DNA of 64,000 nt. It comes from Vibrio penaeicida. GTDB lineage: Bacteria; Pseudomonadota; Gammaproteobacteria; Enterobacterales; Vibrionaceae. The notes beneath the pieces are model-generated. The model was not told where the DNA came from. It did no database searches and saw only the letters and a list, made by a program, of their open reading frames with translations. Below are positions 18,666-26,376 of the stretch, piece after piece; the stretch's first letter is position 1; every line of letters starts with the position of its first letter. Location of the stretch: positions 1 through 64,000 of the forward strand of contig NZ_BFAQ01000028.1 in assembly GCF_002933855.1 (NCBI RefSeq), given 5' to 3'. Made by a program: the position numbers and the translations under genes.

Positions 18666-19100
18666 ATGAAAACCACCAGTGTCGTTTTAGGCTCTTTAGT
18701 TTTCCTTTCAGCTTGCAGCCAAGAACCTGTTTCCATTCCAGATAGAACTTCTCATCCTTGCGGCGATAGCCCTAACTGCGTGTCTACCCTTGAACACCGT
18801 GAAGACTTTATTCTTCAGCCTTTCACTTTGGCATCAAGCGATATCACCATTGAGCAAATTGAATCTGTGGCGCTATCAATGCCAGGCTCGCTAACAGCAG
18901 TAAAAGATGGCTCTTACATTCGAATAGAATACACCAGTGATTTCTTTGGGTTCATCGACGATTTAGAAGTCAAAATTGAGGGTGACAAACTGATCGTACG
19001 CTCTGAATCCCGCACGGGCCACTCCGACTTTGGCGTAAACCGAGAACGCGCGGACGAACTTCGCAGTAACTTGTTAGATCAAGGTTTAATTACCCCGTAA
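18666..19100 (+). CDS. DUF1499 family lipoprotein
   Basis: A 144-residue protein with a lipoprotein signal (lipobox LSAC, Cys17). The body resembles the DUF1499 family: SPNCVST near the N-terminus, a central DGSYIRIEYTSDFFGFIDDLE segment, and SRTGHSDFGVNRERADELR at the C-terminus. The biochemical role of the family is not established as far as I know. An AAGGAGAG site precedes the ATG. It sits alone between two terminator-like hairpins and is probably monocistronic. Confidence 0.82.
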   Translation: MKTTSVVLGSLVFLSACSQEPVSIPDRTSHPCGDSPNCVSTLEHREDFILQPFTLASSDITIEQIESVALSMPGSLTAVKDGSYIRIEYTSDFFGFIDDLEVKIEGDKLIVRSESRTGHSDFGVNRERADELRSNLLDQGLITP

Positions 19101-19125
19101 TCAACACCTCATTTGTACAATAATT

Positions 19126-19152
19126 GGTTTGTGTCCAACTTAGACACAAACC
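19126..19152 (+). terminator. Hairpin after DUF1499 gene
   Basis: Perfect 10-base arms GGTTTGTGTC/GACACAAACC with a seven-base loop. Only a weak T run follows, so termination efficiency is uncertain. Confidence 0.5.
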
Positions 19153-19232
19153 GTCTCATTTCAACCAACGATAATTCAATCCAATAGCGGTACATTCAAT
19201 ATCAACACATTGAATAATAAAGGGAATGAATT

Positions 19233-20096
19233 ATGTTTAAATGGTTAAAGCTTTCCGCTCCAGTTTTGATGGTCGCGTTAGTCGGATGCAGTGTTGACAC
19301 CGATGAGGCAAAAAAACTCACGAAGCCAACCGTCAACGCTGGTAATGATCAAGCGCACACGCTTCCTGTCAGTAGCATTGCGCTAAACGGTACGGCATCA
19401 ACATCACCCAGTGTCTATGATATTGAAACCATCTCTTGGACTCAGCGGTCTGGGCCGCAACAGTTAAGTATTCTCAATGCCGACAAGTTGAAGGCGTCCA
19501 TCATCAATCCAACATTGGCAGGTACCTATGAATTTCAGCTGTATGTCAGGGACAGTGGCGACCGCAGTAACACCGATACTGTTCGGCTCATACTTAACAC
19601 CGCAAATGCTGGTGCTTCCGCTTCTGCTGGTATTAGACAACACTCTGACCAAACAACTCAAAAACGACAAACCCAGTTAATTCAAAAGGCGATGCAAATC
19701 CCCGTATCGGTTGTTTCGACTGAGCTAAATGGTTCAAACGGCGTAATACACTATGGCACGATGGACACAACTCCCTCTAGTGATATTCAAAAGCAAACAG
19801 AGAACGCTCTTCAACAGCTGAGTGATGCTGCCACCGTCACCTTTGATTTCTCTGGAGTTTCTAAAGAAAAGAACTCACAACTCCTGCTCGCAATGATTGA
19901 AACCTTGAGAGGTGCTAATGCTGCGCAAGTCGTTTCTTCCTACGACTCAAAAAACCCCGTTACCACCATTTATTTGCAAGACCTAAAACCACATCAAAAT
20001 ATTCAATTTGATAACAGCGAAATCGGCGCACAGTTAAACGAGCTAGCCGATACCTTACAGCTCACTATCCCATCAACTTCAATCAGAAAAAACTAG
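19233..20096 (+). CDS. Lipoprotein with N-terminal PKD-like domain, function unknown
   Basis: A 287-residue protein that starts with a lipoprotein signal (ALVGC, Cys19). Residues about 31-120 look like an Ig-fold PKD/REJ-type domain: VNAGNDQ, ALNGTAS, SWTQRSGP and GTYEFQLYVRDSG are typical turns of that fold. A Gln/Ser-rich linker follows. The C-terminal part (about 150-287) alternates polar helices and strands and has no motif I recognise. It is expected on the periplasmic face or outer membrane. It stands alone, about 130 bases from one neighbour and 210 from the other, and AAAGGGAATGA is the ribosome-binding site. Confidence 0.72.
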   Translation: MFKWLKLSAPVLMVALVGCSVDTDEAKKLTKPTVNAGNDQAHTLPVSSIALNGTASTSPSVYDIETISWTQRSGPQQLSILNADKLKASIINPTLAGTYEFQLYVRDSGDRSNTDTVRLILNTANAGASASAGIRQHSDQTTQKRQTQLIQKAMQIPVSVVSTELNGSNGVIHYGTMDTTPSSDIQKQTENALQQLSDAATVTFDFSGVSKEKNSQLLLAMIETLRGANAAQVVSSYDSKNPVTTIYLQDLKPHQNIQFDNSEIGAQLNELADTLQLTIPSTSIRKN

Positions 20097-20149
20097 CGCA
20101 ATAAGAACATTCAGCAAGTAGCCATAGCCGGTATGTTGTGGAAACCAAA

Positions 20150-20202
20150 AACCTCAAGATCGCTGATAAAGAAGCCATTGCCGACACAACGGTCTTGAGG
20201 TT
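20150..20202 (+). repeat. Long stem-loop upstream of mtnN
   Basis: AACCTCAAGATCG (20150-20162) pairs with CGGTCTTGAGGTT (20190-20202), 13 pairs with one G-U, around a 27-base loop. It lies about 100 bases before mtnN and has no T tract. It could be a small structured RNA, a remnant repeat or part of an unseen transcript end. Confidence 0.4.
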
Positions 20203-20305
20203 ATGCCAATGTTACTGCCAAAAAATATTGCCTAGACAGGGTTAGAGACTGCAAAACTTTCCTGCTACAATCCGCTGTAATTGAATACTAACTTAGAGAC
20301 GTCCA

Positions 20306-21001
20306 ATGAAAATCGGTATTATCGGCGCCATGCAGCAGGAAGTGGCTATCCTGAAAGAAGCAATGACTCACTGTAAAGAAGAAACACGCGCGGGTTGTGT
20401 TTTCTACACAGGTCAAATCAATGGCGTGGATGCTGTTTTGTTGCAGTCTGGTATTGGCAAAGTGGCGGCTTCTGTTGGTACCACACTATTACTCGAAATC
20501 TACCAGCCTGAAGTTGTGATTAATACCGGTTCTGCTGGTGGTTTTGATTCTTCTCTGAACTTGGGTGACGTTGTTATTTCAACCGAAGTTCGCCATCACG
20601 ATGCGGATGTTACCGCTTTTGGTTATGAAATTGGGCAAATGGCCGGGCAACCAGCAGGTTTTTCTGCCGATGAAAAACTAATGGCAGTTGCTGAGCAAGC
20701 TCTAGAAAAAATGGAAGGCAAGCACGCGGTACGCGGGCTTATTTGCACGGGTGACGCCTTTGTATGCAGCGCAGAACGCCAGGCTTTTATTCGCACGAAT
20801 TTCCCATCGGTGATTGCAGTAGAAATGGAAGCCGCAGCCATCGCTCAAACCTGTCACCAATTTAATGTTCCGTTTGTGGTTGTTCGCGCCATCTCTGACG
20901 TTGCGGATAAAGAGTCTCCAATGAGTTTTGACGAATTCCTTCCTTTGGCAGCACAAAGCTCCTCGGAAATGGTGCTCAAAATGGCTGACCTACTGAAGTA
21001 A
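20306..21001 (+). CDS. mtnN: 5'-Methylthioadenosine/S-adenosylhomocysteine nucleosidase
   Basis: Hydrolyses methylthioadenosine, S-adenosylhomocysteine and 5'-deoxyadenosine to adenine plus the thioribose or ribose product; it feeds methionine salvage and the LuxS/AI-2 route in vibrios. The 231-residue length is usual. Glu12 (MQQEV), the EMEAAA segment with the catalytic-pocket Glu, and RAISDVAD with the catalytic Asp near the C-terminus are all present. A TACAAT box at 20268 is a likely -10 element. It ends eight bases before the next gene, so mtnN, cbiB and btuF form an operon. Confidence 0.96.
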   Translation: MKIGIIGAMQQEVAILKEAMTHCKEETRAGCVFYTGQINGVDAVLLQSGIGKVAASVGTTLLLEIYQPEVVINTGSAGGFDSSLNLGDVVISTEVRHHDADVTAFGYEIGQMAGQPAGFSADEKLMAVAEQALEKMEGKHAVRGLICTGDAFVCSAERQAFIRTNFPSVIAVEMEAAAIAQTCHQFNVPFVVVRAISDVADKESPMSFDEFLPLAAQSSSEMVLKMADLLK

Positions 21002-21009
21002 CATTATCA

Positions 21010-21963
21010 ATGGAAGAGCTGTTTACTAAGCTGTATTCCAACGGCGCCCTATTGGTCTTATGGGGCGCTTTGCTGTTCCATTTTATCTTGCCCATCCCAA
21101 AAGCTGTCCACCCTGCGACGCTTTGGCATAAGTTTGCTGAAATTCTCGCTACCAAGGTGAACAACAATCAAAACCACGGGCAAAGCGTCATCTCCGGCGG
21201 CTTGGCTTGGGGAATGATGTGTATACCAGCATTAATCTTCTTTACCGCATTAAAGCCTCTGGTCTGGCAGCCACAATTGTTTGATTTAGCATTACTGCTC
21301 TTGGCAATCGATTGGCGCAGCAATGAATCTCTCGCGAAGCACCTTATTCAAGCTTTAGGGAAAGAAGACAAAAAGCGCGCCCGCCGTGAATTAGCGCCTC
21401 ATGTTAATCGAGCAACCGATACGCTTTCTCCATTAGGGCTTGGTAAGGCTGGCGCAGAGACTCTGATTTTGGGATACGGTCGAAATGTTATATGCGTGAT
21501 GTTCTGGTATGCCATCGGTGGCGGCATCGGTGCCATGATGTATCGTTTAACCATGGAGCTGGCACGGGCGTGGTCGCCTAGTCGAAGTGAATTTCTGCCA
21601 TTTGGCTTACCCGCCATTCGAATACTCGCACTGTTAGAATTTATTCCGCTTAGACTATTCAGCTTGTTTATAGCCGTAGGAAAAAATATGTCTGCGGCAT
21701 TATCTGGCATGCTTTCGCAAGGAAAAACATGGCCAACACCTGGGCCTGGTTGGCTAATGGCGGTGGTGGGTAACAAACTCGAGCTATCACTTGGCGGCCC
21801 TGCTATTTATGGCGATAAGAAAACCATGCGCCCAAAACTTGGGGGGCGAGTCGCGCCTTCCGCTTATCATTTATCCCAAATTCAACACCTTCTGGCGTGG
21901 CGCATCTGTATTTGGGTGTTGCTGCAAAGCGCAATCATGGCAGTCATCTATCAAGGTATTTAA
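21010..21963 (+). CDS. cbiB: CbiB/CobD-like membrane protein
   Basis: A 317-residue integral membrane protein of the CbiB/CobD family, which amidates cobyric acid with aminopropanol (phosphate) in cobalamin assembly. Hydrophobic segments lie near residues 10-25, 60-100, 155-185 and 300-317. GWLMAVVGNKLELSLGGPAIYG is a family-like C-terminal stretch. There is no clear Shine-Dalgarno site, and translation probably depends on coupling to mtnN. The next gene encodes the vitamin B12 binding protein BtuF, which supports a corrinoid role. No other cobalamin synthesis genes are nearby, so it probably works in salvage of incomplete corrinoids. Confidence 0.85.
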   Translation: MEELFTKLYSNGALLVLWGALLFHFILPIPKAVHPATLWHKFAEILATKVNNNQNHGQSVISGGLAWGMMCIPALIFFTALKPLVWQPQLFDLALLLLAIDWRSNESLAKHLIQALGKEDKKRARRELAPHVNRATDTLSPLGLGKAGAETLILGYGRNVICVMFWYAIGGGIGAMMYRLTMELARAWSPSRSEFLPFGLPAIRILALLEFIPLRLFSLFIAVGKNMSAALSGMLSQGKTWPTPGPGWLMAVVGNKLELSLGGPAIYGDKKTMRPKLGGRVAPSAYHLSQIQHLLAWRICIWVLLQSAIMAVIYQGI

Positions 21964-21964
21964 A

Positions 21965-22801
21965 TTGAAAACGCTCTTTGTTTTGTTAGTAGGTCTCCTT
22001 GTTAGCCAATCTGTTTTGGCTAATACCGTACCTCAACGCATTATTTCCCTTGCACCTCACGCAACAGAAATCGCCTTTGCGGCAGGATTGGGCGACAAGC
22101 TTGTTGCCGCAACCGACCACAGCGATTACCCAGAAGAAGCGAAAGCACTCGAACGCGTCGCCAACTATCAAGGCATCAAACTCGAACGCATTGTGGCGCT
22201 TCAACCCGACTTAATCATCGCGTGGCCAAGCGGTAACCCCGCCAAAGAGTTAGACAAACTAAGAAAACTTGGGTTTGAAATTTATGACTCCAAAACAGGC
22301 ACATTCGAAGATATTATTCACAATCTAGAGCAGCTAAGCCAATACGCTGAAGATCCAAGTATTGGCATGAAAGCCGCCGCGGATTTTCGAGAAAACCTAG
22401 CGCAACTTAAACAACGCTATGCGACCGATGAGCCCGTAAAGTACTTTTATCAATTAAGCACAAAACCCATTATCACAGTGGCGCAAAATAGCTGGCCAAG
22501 TGAGGTGTTTAGTTTCTGTGGTGGTACCAATATTTTTGTCGACAGTGCGTCTCCCTACCCTCAAGTCGGTGAAGAGCAAGTCATCGTCCGACAGCCGGAT
22601 GTCATCTTTACTTCTCGACATGCCGTACAAGATGAGTCCCTATGGCAAGGGTGGGCATCGCAAGTCCCTGCTGTACAACACAAACACATTTGGTCACTTA
22701 ACTCTGATTGGATAAATCGACCGACACCGCGCACCGTTAAAGCCATAGAGCAGGTATGTGAGTTTTTTGAACAAGCAAGGCAATACGCAAAAGCTAACTA
22801 G
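21965..22801 (+). CDS. btuF: Periplasmic vitamin B12-binding protein BtuF
   Basis: Binds cobalamin in the periplasm and delivers it to BtuCD. The frame is open back to 21791, but that stretch overlaps cbiB and has no signal sequence. A TTG at 21965, one base after the cbiB stop and preceded by AAGG, gives a 278-residue protein with a clean signal peptide (MKTLFVLLVGLLVSQSVLA). The mature part begins with PQRIISLAPHATEIAFAAG, a typical class III metal/cobalamin binding protein opening. LQPDLIIAW and a conserved PSEVFSFCGG segment follow. The last codons lie in the first unit of a tandem repeat. btuCD are not adjacent. Confidence 0.9.
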   Translation: MKTLFVLLVGLLVSQSVLANTVPQRIISLAPHATEIAFAAGLGDKLVAATDHSDYPEEAKALERVANYQGIKLERIVALQPDLIIAWPSGNPAKELDKLRKLGFEIYDSKTGTFEDIIHNLEQLSQYAEDPSIGMKAAADFRENLAQLKQRYATDEPVKYFYQLSTKPIITVAQNSWPSEVFSFCGGTNIFVDSASPYPQVGEEQVIVRQPDVIFTSRHAVQDESLWQGWASQVPAVQHKHIWSLNSDWINRPTPRTVKAIEQVCEFFEQARQYAKAN

Positions 22802-22872
22802 GTACATGTAAAAGCTAATTAGGCACACGTAAAAAGCTAACCAGGCGCACGTAAAAAGATAACTGAGAATAC
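22787..22872 (+). repeat. Four degenerate tandem repeats at btuF end
   Basis: Four head-to-tail units of 21, 21, 22 and 22 bases share the pattern G(C/T)AAAA(A)GCTAAC(T)AGG(T/C)(A/G)CAC. They begin at 22787, 22808, 22829 and 22851. The first unit holds the last btuF codons and its TAG stop; the fourth ends just before the GAGGAA ribosome-binding site of the next gene. This looks like local expansion of the 3' end of btuF. Confidence 0.8.
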
Positions 22873-22879
22873 GAGGAAC

Positions 22880-23500
22880 ATGGACGCATTACTTCTATAC
22901 ATAATTGATCTGTTTGGAACCGCGGTATTCGCGATTTCTGGGGTGTTGCTTGCCGGCAGATTAAAAATGGACCCATTCGGAGTAGTCGTACTGGGTAGTG
23001 TCACAGCTATTGGAGGCGGATCGATACGCGATATGCTTTTGGGGGCAACCCCCGTATTCTGGATCTCCGATACCGCTTATCTCTGGGTTATTTTCATTAC
23101 CTGTGTGCTAACCATGTTGATTGTTAGACGCCCTAAACGCTTGCCGTGGTTCGTATTGCCTGTTTGTGATGCCATAGGGCTGGCTGTATTTGTCGGAATC
23201 GGTGTAGAAAAAGCATTAAGCTATCAAGACAGCGCCATTGTTGCCGTCATTATGGGTGTGCTCACGGGGTGTGGTGGCGGTATAATCCGCGATGTTCTAG
23301 CGAGAGAAATCCCAATGGTGCTAAGAAGCGAAGTGTACGCCACCGCCTGTTTAGTTGGCGGTATTGTTCATACTGGCGCTATCACTTTAGGTATTGAGCA
23401 CTCACCTGCGTTATTTATTGGTATTTTCACCACATTGACCATTAGACTGGCGGCCATCAAATGGCACCTTTCTCTGCCAGTATTTGCCATCAACAAATAA
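22880..23500 (+). CDS. TRIC-type / UPF0126 membrane channel protein
   Basis: A 206-residue protein with about seven membrane segments and two internally repeated halves, each carrying a glycine-rich loop: GGGSIRDMLLG (about residues 51-61) and GCGGGIIRDVLARE (about 135-148). This duplicated GGG-x-x-RD arrangement is characteristic of the UPF0126/YicG family, related to trimeric intracellular cation channels; glycine transport has also been proposed for some members. GAGGAA precedes the ATG. It follows btuF through the tandem repeats, is probably the last gene of the mtnN operon, and is followed by a strong terminator. Confidence 0.88.
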   Translation: MDALLLYIIDLFGTAVFAISGVLLAGRLKMDPFGVVVLGSVTAIGGGSIRDMLLGATPVFWISDTAYLWVIFITCVLTMLIVRRPKRLPWFVLPVCDAIGLAVFVGIGVEKALSYQDSAIVAVIMGVLTGCGGGIIRDVLAREIPMVLRSEVYATACLVGGIVHTGAITLGIEHSPALFIGIFTTLTIRLAAIKWHLSLPVFAINK

Positions 23501-23586
23501 ACTAAACCACTCGATACCAACTGAACAATAGGTTGGAGAATCTCCCCAAACAATCCATTACCGGTTATAACCTCTCCGTTTTTTGT

Positions 23587-23617
23587 AAGCCCACATCTTT
23601 TGATGTGGGCTTTTTGT
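23587..23617 (+). terminator. Intrinsic terminator after TRIC gene
   Basis: AAGCCCACATC pairs with GATGTGGGCTT around TTTT and is followed by a T run. It marks the left edge of the accessory region. Confidence 0.88.
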
Positions 23618-23670
23618 TGCGCGCTTTTTTTTGAGTGACTTCTCATTTAACTGACTAAAAAACGATTAAA

Positions 23671-23728
23671 TAAAGTAATTTGTTTACTTAATTATCCTAC
23701 GATCTATATTAGTAAACAAATAACTTTA
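23671..23728 (+). promoter_or_regulatory. Promoter flanked by inverted operator boxes
   Basis: TAAAGTAATTTGTTTACT (23671-23688) and its inverted copy AGTAAACAAATAACTTTA (23711-23728) match at 17 of 18 positions. A sigma-70-like promoter lies between and within them: TTTACT at 23683-23688 and TATATT at 23705-23710, spacing 16. The left box itself contains the palindrome AAGTAA-N5-TTACTT. Such a layout suits repression of the three-gene operon by a dimeric regulator of TetR, MarR or HxlR type; none is encoded next to it. Confidence 0.6.
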
Positions 23729-23760
23729 CTAAAACAACTATCAGAAAGTCAGAAGGCAAT

Positions 23761-24738
23761 ATGAACAACATACGATCTTCCACTCAACATTTAGTGACCG
23801 CGACACATCAATTTGATCCCAACTACCGAGGCGACTTAACAAATCATTTACCTATGGCTTTGGTTGCGCTGGATCTTAGTGGTGCGTCAGAAGCTCGAAT
23901 TCAGCGTTTTTATGATCATTACGTCAAAATTCTGGATCCTAGGAAAACCTCGAAAACCGCGAAGCAGCCACAGATGTCGAACCGAGATCATTTCAATGAT
24001 TGGCAAGCATTCTTCCTCAATGAAATCCATATCCACGGCTTAGACACGTGCTTGAAAACTCAGCTTCCGATACTCGTTGAAGGAATCGCAGCGGCAGCGT
24101 TTCATGGGCTGATTCGGCTATCCTATGCCATTGACTTAGGTTCTCCCGACGAAATTTCACATGCATTGGCATATCTTGCCAGTGAGTATCAGTATTTGGG
24201 CGATCTTCAGATCACAAGTTCATACTCACTGGACGAACAAATAGTGGAGGGGCACAACTTATTCAAACAACACGCATTTAAACCAGGGATCATCGTGGAT
24301 AGAGTGCAAGAAGTGACCGAGTCAGAATGTTACGTATCCATATCAGCAATACCCGATTCACTTTCATTAGAAAAGGTACGTGACATCGTTTTGAAACAGT
24401 TTATTCGAACTAACGATTTCACGTATTTACACGGTGTGACTGGTCTACAAGCGTTCATCAATATCCTGCCTTATCTACAAGATAAAACCGTTGGACTACA
24501 GCGATTTTGGCAAGCTTACGTGGCTGCCTATTGTACAAGCAGCCCCCACGCTAAGAACACAGAGTATGTCATCTCCCGTCCGAGCAAAAATTGGCAGCAG
24601 CGATTACAACGTGCCAGCCAAAGCAATGACGACCACACCATAAAGCTGGTTTTCAGTTGCTATCGGATAGATCAATCCCACCCTACCCCATTATCAGTTC
24701 AAGCCGCTGAGATGCGTCTTGCTAAGGAGTCGTTATGA
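23761..24738 (+). CDS. Questin oxidase family protein
   Basis: A 325-residue soluble protein resembling the questin oxidase family (PF14027), whose fungal founder performs a Baeyer-Villiger-like ring opening of the anthraquinone questin. The resemblance is seen in the NHLPMALVAL opening, the HGLDTCL and FHGLIRLSYAID segments (about 95-130), the ALAYLASEY stretch and a C-terminal HGVTGLQAF. No cofactor motif is visible. GAAGG lies shortly upstream of the ATG. The gene starts a tight operon with a VOC protein and a flavodoxin-fold reductase, which fits quinone or polycyclic aromatic chemistry. The real substrate is unknown. Confidence 0.72.
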   Translation: MNNIRSSTQHLVTATHQFDPNYRGDLTNHLPMALVALDLSGASEARIQRFYDHYVKILDPRKTSKTAKQPQMSNRDHFNDWQAFFLNEIHIHGLDTCLKTQLPILVEGIAAAAFHGLIRLSYAIDLGSPDEISHALAYLASEYQYLGDLQITSSYSLDEQIVEGHNLFKQHAFKPGIIVDRVQEVTESECYVSISAIPDSLSLEKVRDIVLKQFIRTNDFTYLHGVTGLQAFINILPYLQDKTVGLQRFWQAYVAAYCTSSPHAKNTEYVISRPSKNWQQRLQRASQSNDDHTIKLVFSCYRIDQSHPTPLSVQAAEMRLAKESL

Positions 24739-25148
24739 GTACTTATGTCGAGCACGCCAATATCACCGTGAAAAATGTGGATCGCGCCATAGAGTTTCTT
24801 CAAGCCGCTTTGCCTGATTTCAAGATTCGTCATTTCGGGCATAGCCATTATCGTTGGTGCCATATCGGTACAGAAGAAACCTATATCGCCTTACAGGAAG
24901 TCGTTGAAAAAGAAACCGTAGATCGCTCGCCCTATGTTGACGTAGGTATCAACCACATTGGGTTCGTAGTCGACGATATTGAGGAAGTAGAACGCAGGTT
25001 ACTGAGTAATGGCTATGAACAGAACCCAATGGAAACAAAGCATCCATATCGCAAACGCCTCTATTTTTACGACAGCGATGGACTGGAATGGGAGTTCATT
25101 CAATACCTGACTCACGATTCGAAAAAACGAAATGACTACGACCATTAA
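24735..25148 (+). CDS. VOC (glyoxalase/dioxygenase fold) family protein
   Basis: A 137-residue protein with the paired beta-alpha-beta-beta-beta units of the vicinal oxygen chelate fold. Candidate metal ligands are His7 (VEHANI) near the N-terminus, the His of NHIGFVVDD at about 75 and the Glu of EWEFIQYL at about 120. It starts inside the previous stop (ATGA overlap), so it is translationally coupled to the questin-oxidase-like gene. Family members isomerise, cleave or bind small organic molecules; here an aromatic or quinone intermediate is likely from context only. Confidence 0.8.
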   Translation: MSTYVEHANITVKNVDRAIEFLQAALPDFKIRHFGHSHYRWCHIGTEETYIALQEVVEKETVDRSPYVDVGINHIGFVVDDIEEVERRLLSNGYEQNPMETKHPYRKRLYFYDSDGLEWEFIQYLTHDSKKRNDYDH

Positions 25149-25180
25149 TAACCGATACACCAATAATAAGGATGACGTCA

Positions 25181-25738
25181 GTGACTAAAATATCTATTGT
25201 CTATTTTTCAAAGTGTGGCGCTACAAAAGCCTTGGCTGAATACATCGCCTGTGGCGTCCGTTCTGCGCCTAACGCATCACCTGCACTGTTAGAAATTGAG
25301 CCTAAGGATATTCATGAAGGACGTTATCAAAATGACACGCTCTTTGAAGAACTAAAAAACAGTGATGCCATTATTTTTGGGGCTCCCACCTACATGGGCG
25401 GTCCCGCCGCGCAATTTAAAGCCTTTATGGATACAAGCAGTGATGCCTACGTTGAACGGGAATGGCATAACAAGCTAGCTGCAGGCTTTACTTGCGGTGG
25501 AAGCCTGAATGGCGAACAAGAACAAACGCTGTTTTCATTCTTCGTATTGGCTTGCCAGCACGGCATGATTTGGGCTGGCTTGGACGAATCCGAACATGTC
25601 AGCGACCGCGGATTAAACCGATTGGGGTCCAATATAGGGCTGACAGCTTGCAACAAAGATATTGAAGAGTTGGTGCATTCAAACGACGCCAAAACCGCCA
25701 TTTATTTAGGTGGACGTATAGCGAAGCTCGTAAAATAG
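25181..25738 (+). CDS. Flavodoxin-fold NAD(P)H:quinone reductase (WrbA-like)
   Basis: Predicted FMN-binding reductase of about 185 residues. The N-terminal SIVYFSKCGATKALAEYI is the phosphate-binding loop of flavodoxins, and GAPTYMGGPAAQFKAFMD closely follows the WrbA/quinone-reductase motif. CGGS at about 108 is a third FMN loop. The GTG at 25181 is chosen because AAGGA lies eight bases upstream; the ATG at 25172 overlaps that site. It is the last gene of the three-gene operon and would supply two-electron reduction of quinones, so the operon may detoxify or degrade quinones. Confidence 0.8.
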   Translation: MTKISIVYFSKCGATKALAEYIACGVRSAPNASPALLEIEPKDIHEGRYQNDTLFEELKNSDAIIFGAPTYMGGPAAQFKAFMDTSSDAYVEREWHNKLAAGFTCGGSLNGEQEQTLFSFFVLACQHGMIWAGLDESEHVSDRGLNRLGSNIGLTACNKDIEELVHSNDAKTAIYLGGRIAKLVK

Positions 25739-25750
25739 AGCTTGATATAT

Positions 25751-25780
25751 CCAAGTGGTTCAGAATTTAGAGCCACTTGG
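25751..25780 (+). terminator. Inverted repeat after flavodoxin-fold gene
   Basis: CCAAGTGGTTC pairs with GAGCCACTTGG (11 pairs, one G-U) around an eight-base loop, 12 bases after the stop. No T tract follows, so it may be a weak terminator or RNA-stabilising hairpin. Confidence 0.4.
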
Positions 25781-25927
25781 GTATAAGCCAATTAATACAG
25801 ATAACATACTGGAATAAATATCATTTTATCTTAACAATTCAATCATATTTTCTCGTCAGAGTTTTGATTCATATAATCCCCATGAAATATGTGATGCTTT
25901 CTGCTAATTTATAATTATGATGATAAA

Positions 25928-25993
25928 ACTCTCATACATTAATCACATTTGCTTTTTTTGTGAATACCAAACTTCATTAAGCTAATATATATT
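25928..25993 (+). promoter_or_regulatory. Probable tna promoter with CRP half-site
   Basis: TCATA-CATTAA-TCACATTT (centre about 25939) keeps the right half of the CRP consensus but only a poor left half. TATATT at 25988-25993 is a plausible -10, putting the site about 60 bases before the start of transcription, the distance used at CRP-dependent tna promoters. A -35 element is poor, as expected for an activated promoter. All of this is by eye. Confidence 0.4.
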
Positions 25994-26038
25994 TATGTAA
26001 GTAGAGCAATACTTTTGCTTTTGGCAGAGGAACATACA

Positions 26039-26137
26039 ATGAACATGTACCTTAATTGGCAATCCAAATTCCAGCTAACCCTGTTAGACTGGTACACCAT
26101 TGATCATCAGATTTCATTTCACCTTTCTTCTGAATAA
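26039..26137 (+). CDS. tnaC: TnaC leader peptide of the tryptophanase operon
   Basis: A 32-codon open frame with a good AGAGGA ribosome-binding site. It encodes the segment W-Y-T-I-D-H-Q-I at residues 18-25, matching the W-F-N-I-D-N-K-I core of E. coli TnaC, where Trp12, Asp16 and Ile19 are needed for tryptophan-induced ribosome stalling. In E. coli the peptide ends at Pro24-stop; here the frame continues past the equivalent position (Ser30) and ends ...SSE without proline. Its place 239 bases upstream of tnaA is as expected. Function as a tryptophan sensor is inferred from the motif and position. Confidence 0.82.
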   Translation: MNMYLNWQSKFQLTLLDWYTIDHQISFHLSSE

Positions 26138-26376
26138 AAACTTTTCAAGCCAATCTCAGTGGCAAAAAAGCACATCGAAGACATGCAGTAAACATCGTAG
26201 GGAATGTCTCTAAAGAGTCGTTGTATTCTTTATTTTCCACTTGTTTATACCTGATTTCTTTATTGCTAATTCATCACTGATTTATTTATTAACAATCAAT
26301 TCTAAACATTGAATTCATTAATAATTTGATGGGGTTTATCTCATCTAAAATAAATATACTCTTGAAAGGTCTTAAT
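26138..26376 (+). promoter_or_regulatory. tnaC-tnaA transcribed spacer
   Basis: Spacer of 239 bases without a gene. In E. coli this interval holds the Rho loading region and pause sites that make transcription depend on TnaC stalling. Here the first 60 bases after the stop are not strikingly C-rich, and no intrinsic terminator is seen. AGACAT/ATGTCT forms a short inverted repeat near 26178-26208. Rho dependence is inferred only. Confidence 0.4.

Noticed and set aside
21791..21964. Upstream extension of btuF to an ATG inside cbiB
   Set aside because: The extra 58 residues overlap cbiB, disrupt the signal peptide and have no ribosome-binding site; the TTG at 21965 explains the protein better.
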